Program-made: the position numbers and the translations under genes
Shown: piece by piece, positions 7,201-10,231 of the stretch
How the letters are laid out: each line of letters opens with the position of its first letter
Numbering within the stretch: the stretch's first letter is position 1
Origin: JBFKOL01 sp041628815
Lineage (GTDB): Bacteria > Bacteroidota > Bacteroidia > Chitinophagales > Saprospiraceae
DNA length: 10,231 nucleotides
Reading direction: 5' to 3'
Assembly (NCBI GenBank): GCA_041628815.1
Contig: JBFKOL010000140.1
Location: 1 to 10,231, forward strand
The notes under the pieces: model-generated
Told to the model about the DNA's origin: nothing
Seen by the model: only the letters and a program-made list of their open reading frames with translations
The model's database searches: none

Positions 7201-10147
7201 ACTGGACATGCGCAATGGATGTTCGGAAAATTATACAGTCGAAGTGACTGGAAATATGCAAGAACCGGTATATACGGTGGGCGAGATACCCGCTCTCGAC
7301 TGCAGGACAACGCAATCCTTCTTGTGGATAGCCCCGCAAGCAGGGAGTTCTGTTCAATGGATCGATGATGGCGGCAACACATTTGATGGCGATTCCTTAA
7401 TGATTACCACCGGTGGTCAATATTTCGTTGAGATCACAGGTGCCAACAACTGTTCAGTTCTCGACAGTTTTCTGGTTGCGGCAGATTTTACTGCCCCGGA
7501 ATTTACCCTGGATACGTTCATTACACTCACTTGTGATCTTCCGGGTGTTTTGCTTCAGCCAGTCACGGGTGACTCCCTTGAATTTGTCGAATGGTATCTG
7601 CGCGATGGAAGCATCACAAGGAGTGTCGATTTCCTGGTTGAAGATGATCAACTCCTTCGAGTTGTAGCGGGCGGTTTGAACGGTTGTACAAGCGAATCTT
7701 TCATTACCATCGATATCGACCAAAGTGAGCCGGATATCTTTGTGACGGGTAATAATACCATCGACTGTGACAACCCTTTTGCCAGTTTGACGGCCATGTC
7801 ATCCTTAAGTGCTGCTAGGTTTACGTGGAGTGGTGGCAACCTGGCGGCTGTACCCGGAGATAGCATTAGCGTCGACCAGGGAGCCGTGTATCGCGTTACC
7901 GCTACCAATCCCGGAAATGGTTGTACGAACACGGACAGCATTACCGTTACAGAAAATGTCGATTTGCCACGACTCGTTGTGCCACCCGATACCGACCTTA
8001 CCTGTAATTTTCCCATACAGTCATTGACCGCTTCAGGTGACCTGGGAAATGCCATTGTGTGGACCTTGACGGATGGAACCGAGGTGTCCGCAGACAGCAT
8101 TGTGGTCTCCATGACGGGAGTGTATCGCGTCAGGACCGAGAACGATGCAGGTTGTGTACGACAAGACAGTGTTATCGTTACCGAGAATGTGGATGCTCCT
8201 TCCATTTCAATCGATACGACCTTTAGGATCAACTGCGCTATGCCTTCTGTTGCATTGTCCATACCATCCGATGACACGGTTTCGTCGGTAGCCTGGGTAT
8301 TTGACGACAACAGTATTGTCAACGGTCCTGATATTGTCCTGGATGGCGATGACATTCAGCGCGTGATAGTCACCGGGACCAACGGGTGTGTGAACCAGGC
8401 TTTCCTTACCGTTGCGGTAGATACCGCTGCACCACTTGTTTCCGTAACGGGGGATACGATCACCTGCACGCGAAATTCGGTTACCCTGAGCGCAATGACC
8501 GACGACGATCCATACCTATTCCATTGGCGCGGTGGAAACATGACCGGTGCCAACACATCGAATATAACGACCAGCCAGGGAGGCTTGTACGTCGTAACAG
8601 TGACTGACACATCCAATATGTGTGCGGACAGCGCCTCTTATTTCGTAGTCCAGGATGACAACCTTCCTGTATTTGCCGTATCTGCAGATACCGTGGTCTC
8701 TTGTGCCATGCCTTTGGCAGAGTTGGCCATTTCTACGGCAGAGGAACTTTTGGTGAACTGGACGGCACCGGATGGAACGACTGTTTTCGACTCGATGTTG
8801 ACAACTGAGTTACCGGGACCCTATGTCTTCCAAGTGTCGAATGACAAAGGTTGTACCGTGACAGATACCGTGCTTGTGCGTTCTGATTTACAGGCCCCGG
8901 TTGTCGATCAGTCCTTCTCTTACATGCTCACATGTGACCAGGATCAGATATCTGTAGAGCTTGATAGTCTTGGCGAATTGTACAGTATTGTTTGGAAAAG
9001 GTCTGATGGAAGCAGTGACACATCAGCTACGACGGTCATTACCAGTGCTGGTCCGGTCGTGGTGACATTTACGGGTGCGAATGGTTGTGATGCGGAGTTT
9101 CCGGTATCGGTTGCCTTTGATACCGTGGCCCCAGGTGCCCTGCTAACCATTTCCGATACTCTATTGTGCCAACCGTCAGGGATCGACCTGGAGCCATCGG
9201 ATTTCAATGCTTCCTACGAATACCGTTGGTCTTCTCAAGGTGTTTTGCTGGGCAATGATCCCATCCTTGCAGTTATGGCCAATGGTTTGTACAGCCTTCA
9301 GGTGCGCAATCCCCGCAACGGTTGTACAAGCCGCGATTCGAGCCTTGTCACTTATTCACAGCGCCCTATTCGGGAACTAGCATTTACCGCAACGGATGAA
9401 AGGTGCACCGGGCTGGCGGACGGTTCGATACAGGTGGATTCTGTGCGTGGCGGAGTCGGCGAACTCGAACTCCTGTTGGACGATCTGCCTTTAGGCAATC
9501 AACGGGATTCGCTGGGTGCCGGTAATTACGTATTGTCCGTGGTCGACGAGCTAGGGTGCCAGTTCGATACATCATTTGAAATATCCGCGGGTATCACCCT
9601 GGATGTGGAGCTGGGAGAGGACCTTGCCGTTTTTGAGAACGATCCTGTATCGATTGATGCTTCGACCACCGGCGGGATTACAGAGGCTGCACTCCGCTGG
9701 TTTGTCAATGGGGAGGAAGTCGAAAACAACGGACGTGATGTTTTAAATCTCAATCCTTCGGTGAATTCTACCGTCTTAGCCATCCTTGAGACACCCGACG
9801 GTTGTGTTGCCAGCGACACTCTACAAATTGAGGTTTTTTTACGCCAGGCAGAGGTGACATTGTACGTGCCTGACGTCATTTACTTGTCAAGTGCGCAGGG
9901 GAATCAGCGATTGACTGTGCGGATACCTGATGGCGCTGCCCAATTGGATTTTTTTCGGGTTTTTGATCGCTGGGGAGAAATGGTAGCCGAAATGGGGACC
10001 ACATCTGATCCTGGTGATATATTTATCTGGGATGGGAAACTGAATGGAAAGAATTTGGTGTCAGGCGTCTACGTGTATATTTACCAACTCACTGCCAATG
10101 ACGGTACCAAATCACTGGTCTGGGGTGACTTGACGGTCATCAACTAG
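4220..10147 (+). CDS. Giant T9SS-secreted adhesin-like protein: P-domain, 17 Ig-like repeats, type B sorting domain
   Basis: This encodes a 1975-residue surface protein. Residues 20-37 form the hydrophobic signal peptide (MRWLLILIGFMPLNIEAQ). The ATG at 4220 gives an extended basic leader, and the ATG at 4277 (residue 20) is a fair alternative. Residues 62-207 match a proprotein convertase P-domain (ITDLLMTLISPSGK, GVWELFVEDL, IDEWELIFC), but no protease domain accompanies it. Residues 208-385 are irregular and Cys-containing. Residues 385-1716 hold 17 Ig-like units, each with one Cys near its start and one near its end, often as NGC. Residues 1717-1790 resemble a SprB repeat (C-T-G-L-A-D-G-S-I ... 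D-E-L-G-C). Residues 1791-1875 form one more Ig/PKD-like unit. Residues 1877-1975 are a CHU_C/type B T9SS sorting domain (VFDRWGE, WDGKLNGK, SGVYVYIYQL). It is probably a surface adhesin or motility-related protein; the ligand is unknown. The 5' quarter is visibly more AT-rich than the rest. Confidence 0.93.
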   Translation: MSRRINHENRSVSTGTRTCMRWLLILIGFMPLNIEAQCLVDSLYGERINISENDNPLPDSTRLRLLVTNTTGEGDLDPGSLCAVRINFRHTNITDLLMTLISPSGKEITLIGPATGTGDFNFVFPILHDISFVRLDSATSPDPGFNSVWDNLNSTWGDIGQYTGDYFPNNGFLDDLTEPVDGVWELFVEDLFLNHVGRIDEWELIFCGPGVICSECEPLPGQFFTTIDTICNSESISLLDYYDPSVISSDEYEDIVLIYSEDTLVNVQQTYLVNLPVGAYEVYIANLLTEQIDSFLSDDLIFNKTSMLADLGEAGGQYCALLSNPMNLVSNQPLDSEMRTFFICPNDSIVFEGEIIYGVVDTLLIPSSSCDIIYFVETYPLSIHANVLGDSIINCDRDTVFLRADNTNNSDATNFEWLDHDRDIIGIGDIYGASSPGTYYLVVGDGNCTDTAVHVLRDEQELVYIRLFADTTVLYCAKPEVKIYPEFSLYAGNEIIAYDGGVTGRIGDTLLFNEGGWITATLSSTQSSCIAVDSVFITVDTLVPELSPFHDTLSCTKEQVLIGFLENPVSAVRYEWYDETGAFMDSVRNPLVTEGGRYDLIAMYPNTCSSFVQVEIFADTSQIEVFGIPARDTLSCLEDMILFEPFFDEDLTHTFLWLNQGGDTIASTSEIGLSTPGQYTFVVEGRNGCRSERNLMLDIDTIRPSIDVLAEDITCASPNATIEAIPDDAAYQYLWTGPGVGDEVSSRITVSETGKYYVQTIDITNGCTSLDSTFVLEDFSKPDIALIPNEGEISCGDPNASVNIITGPSNTGFWIRMSGDTLQTRFANLTTPGTHYFYTQGRNGCTTLDSVIINGDFDPPYIPIDTFYVLDCNNTNYTLSIPDTISLLAREWIFTSGDRLMQNSVTIEDVFLDRLETVGLNGCRDTLVFDIRADFEAPLVSVTAPPIGCDNPTTTISVLPDEDDYTYSWDGGEISGFTANFPQVSTAGNYAVEVLDMRNGCSENYTVEVTGNMQEPVYTVGEIPALDCRTTQSFLWIAPQAGSSVQWIDDGGNTFDGDSLMITTGGQYFVEITGANNCSVLDSFLVAADFTAPEFTLDTFITLTCDLPGVLLQPVTGDSLEFVEWYLRDGSITRSVDFLVEDDQLLRVVAGGLNGCTSESFITIDIDQSEPDIFVTGNNTIDCDNPFASLTAMSSLSAARFTWSGGNLAAVPGDSISVDQGAVYRVTATNPGNGCTNTDSITVTENVDLPRLVVPPDTDLTCNFPIQSLTASGDLGNAIVWTLTDGTEVSADSIVVSMTGVYRVRTENDAGCVRQDSVIVTENVDAPSISIDTTFRINCAMPSVALSIPSDDTVSSVAWVFDDNSIVNGPDIVLDGDDIQRVIVTGTNGCVNQAFLTVAVDTAAPLVSVTGDTITCTRNSVTLSAMTDDDPYLFHWRGGNMTGANTSNITTSQGGLYVVTVTDTSNMCADSASYFVVQDDNLPVFAVSADTVVSCAMPLAELAISTAEELLVNWTAPDGTTVFDSMLTTELPGPYVFQVSNDKGCTVTDTVLVRSDLQAPVVDQSFSYMLTCDQDQISVELDSLGELYSIVWKRSDGSSDTSATTVITSAGPVVVTFTGANGCDAEFPVSVAFDTVAPGALLTISDTLLCQPSGIDLEPSDFNASYEYRWSSQGVLLGNDPILAVMANGLYSLQVRNPRNGCTSRDSSLVTYSQRPIRELAFTATDERCTGLADGSIQVDSVRGGVGELELLLDDLPLGNQRDSLGAGNYVLSVVDELGCQFDTSFEISAGITLDVELGEDLAVFENDPVSIDASTTGGITEAALRWFVNGEEVENNGRDVLNLNPSVNSTVLAILETPDGCVASDTLQIEVFLRQAEVTLYVPDVIYLSSAQGNQRLTVRIPDGAAQLDFFRVFDRWGEMVAEMGTTSDPGDIFIWDGKLNGKNLVSGVYVYIYQLTANDGTKSLVWGDLTVIN
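5372..6328 (+). repeat. Irregular Ig-like units 1-4 preceding the triad array
   Basis: Four Cys-paired units precede the regular array, with first Cys at residues 395, 476, 555 and 636 (spacings 81, 79, 81, then 79 to unit 5). They share the two-Cys layout and about 80-residue length, but the A-B-C pattern is not clear. Unit 4 ends in DIDT much like a C unit, while units 1-2 are the most divergent and the most AT-rich in codon use. Confidence 0.65.
6329..9367 (+). repeat. Three-unit (A-B-C) super-repeat of Ig-like domains
   Basis: Thirteen units (5-17) of the giant protein form four A-B-C triads plus a terminal A. First-Cys residues are A: 715, 949, 1183, 1416, 1650; B: 795, 1028, 1262, 1495; C: 872, 1105, 1339, 1572. 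A-to-B spacing is 79-80 residues, B-to-C always 77, C-to-A 77-78. A units share a W-x-G-G-like turn (SWDGGEISG, TWSGGNLAA, HWRGGNMTG) and a two-residue-longer approach to the second Cys (DITNGC, DMRNGC, NPGNGC). C units mostly start like I/L-D-T-F and lack the G-x-Y found before the last strand in A and B. Nucleotide identity between copies is low by eye, so this is an old, diverged tandem array. Confidence 0.85.
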
Positions 10148-10188
10148 TGTTGATTCTATGAGAACATGCTGGTCTGGTGCCATTTCCT

Positions 10189-10231
10189 CTACGGAGAACA
10201 AAGTTTTTTGATCATGATTTCCAGGGCTTTG
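10189..10231 (-). CDS. Possible C-terminal end of a minus-strand gene (partial)
   Basis: From the right edge the minus strand reads KALEIMIKKLCSP and then TAG at 10189-10191. The charged, helical-looking end and its position 41 bp from the convergent adhesin stop fit the tight convergent spacing elsewhere in this window. With only 13 codons visible this is a suggestion, and no family can be named. Confidence 0.27.
   Translation of the reverse strand, partial: KALEIMIKKLCSP

Noticed and set aside
6671..7357. Minus-strand open frame of 228 codons inside the adhesin gene
   Set aside because: The plus-strand frame here encodes regular Cys-paired repeats; the antisense frame has no family features and follows from codon bias.
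7648..8355. Minus-strand open frame of 235 codons inside the adhesin gene, with repeated SVTVT-like segments
   Set aside because: Its internal repetition mirrors the repeats of the sense protein read backwards; there is no independent evidence for a gene.
6329..9367. Repeats as a CRISPR array or recent DNA-level tandem duplication
   Set aside because: Periodicity is at protein level (about 230-240 nt per unit, about 702 nt per triad); the nucleotide copies are strongly diverged and there are no short identical repeats with spacers.
10148..10231. Rho-independent terminator after the adhesin gene, suggested by a T-run at 10204-10209
   Set aside because: No GC-rich stem precedes the T-run and it sits over 50 bp past the stop; a minus-strand gene end explains the A/T run equally well.

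Overview
The window comes from a member of the phylum Bacteroidota. The evidence is a PorP/SprF-type outer-membrane protein of the type IX secretion system (T9SS), a giant surface protein ending in a CHU_C-type (type B) T9SS sorting domain, and two small families of unknown function (DUF7009-like and DUF7000-like) that I recall mainly from this phylum. Weak ribosome-binding sites and long multi-domain adhesins with a P-domain fit a Saprospiria/Lewinella-like lineage, but the class is my inference. There is no mobile element, tRNA, rRNA or CRISPR array.

Layout. Positions 1-464 (minus) hold the decayed remains of a DUF7000-like gene, broken by two in-frame stops and several frame changes and running off the left edge. 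Next, also on the minus strand, is a PorP/SprF family gene (549-1604). A 134-bp divergent spacer separates it from a plus-strand NlpC/P60 cysteine peptidase gene (1739-2500). Its stop codon directly abuts the stop of a minus-strand DUF7009-like gene (2501-2875). After another divergent spacer comes a zinc-ribbon Nudix hydrolase (2992-3498, plus), which converges with a 5-bp gap on a small predicted outer-membrane beta-barrel gene (3504-4079, minus). A 140-bp spacer then leads into the 5.9-kb adhesin-like gene (4220-10147, plus). The last 84 bases may contain the end of another minus-strand gene.

The most striking object is the 1975-residue protein. In order it has a signal peptide, a P-domain, a short irregular region, seventeen Ig-like units of about 78 residues each carrying one Cys pair, one SprB-like repeat, one further Ig/PKD-like unit and a type B sorting domain. 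From unit 5 onward the units follow a strict three-unit (A-B-C) super-repeat. Equivalent cysteines recur every 234, 234, 233 and 234 residues, although the DNA of the copies has diverged.

How the genes may work together. The giant protein should be exported by Sec and then by the T9SS to the cell surface. PorP/SprF proteins are known partners of type B T9SS cargo, so the one here may serve this or another adhesin. The small beta-barrel gene diverges from the adhesin gene and could share regulation with it. The NlpC/P60 peptidase, Nudix hydrolase and DUF7009-like protein look like housekeeping or accessory genes with no evident link to secretion.
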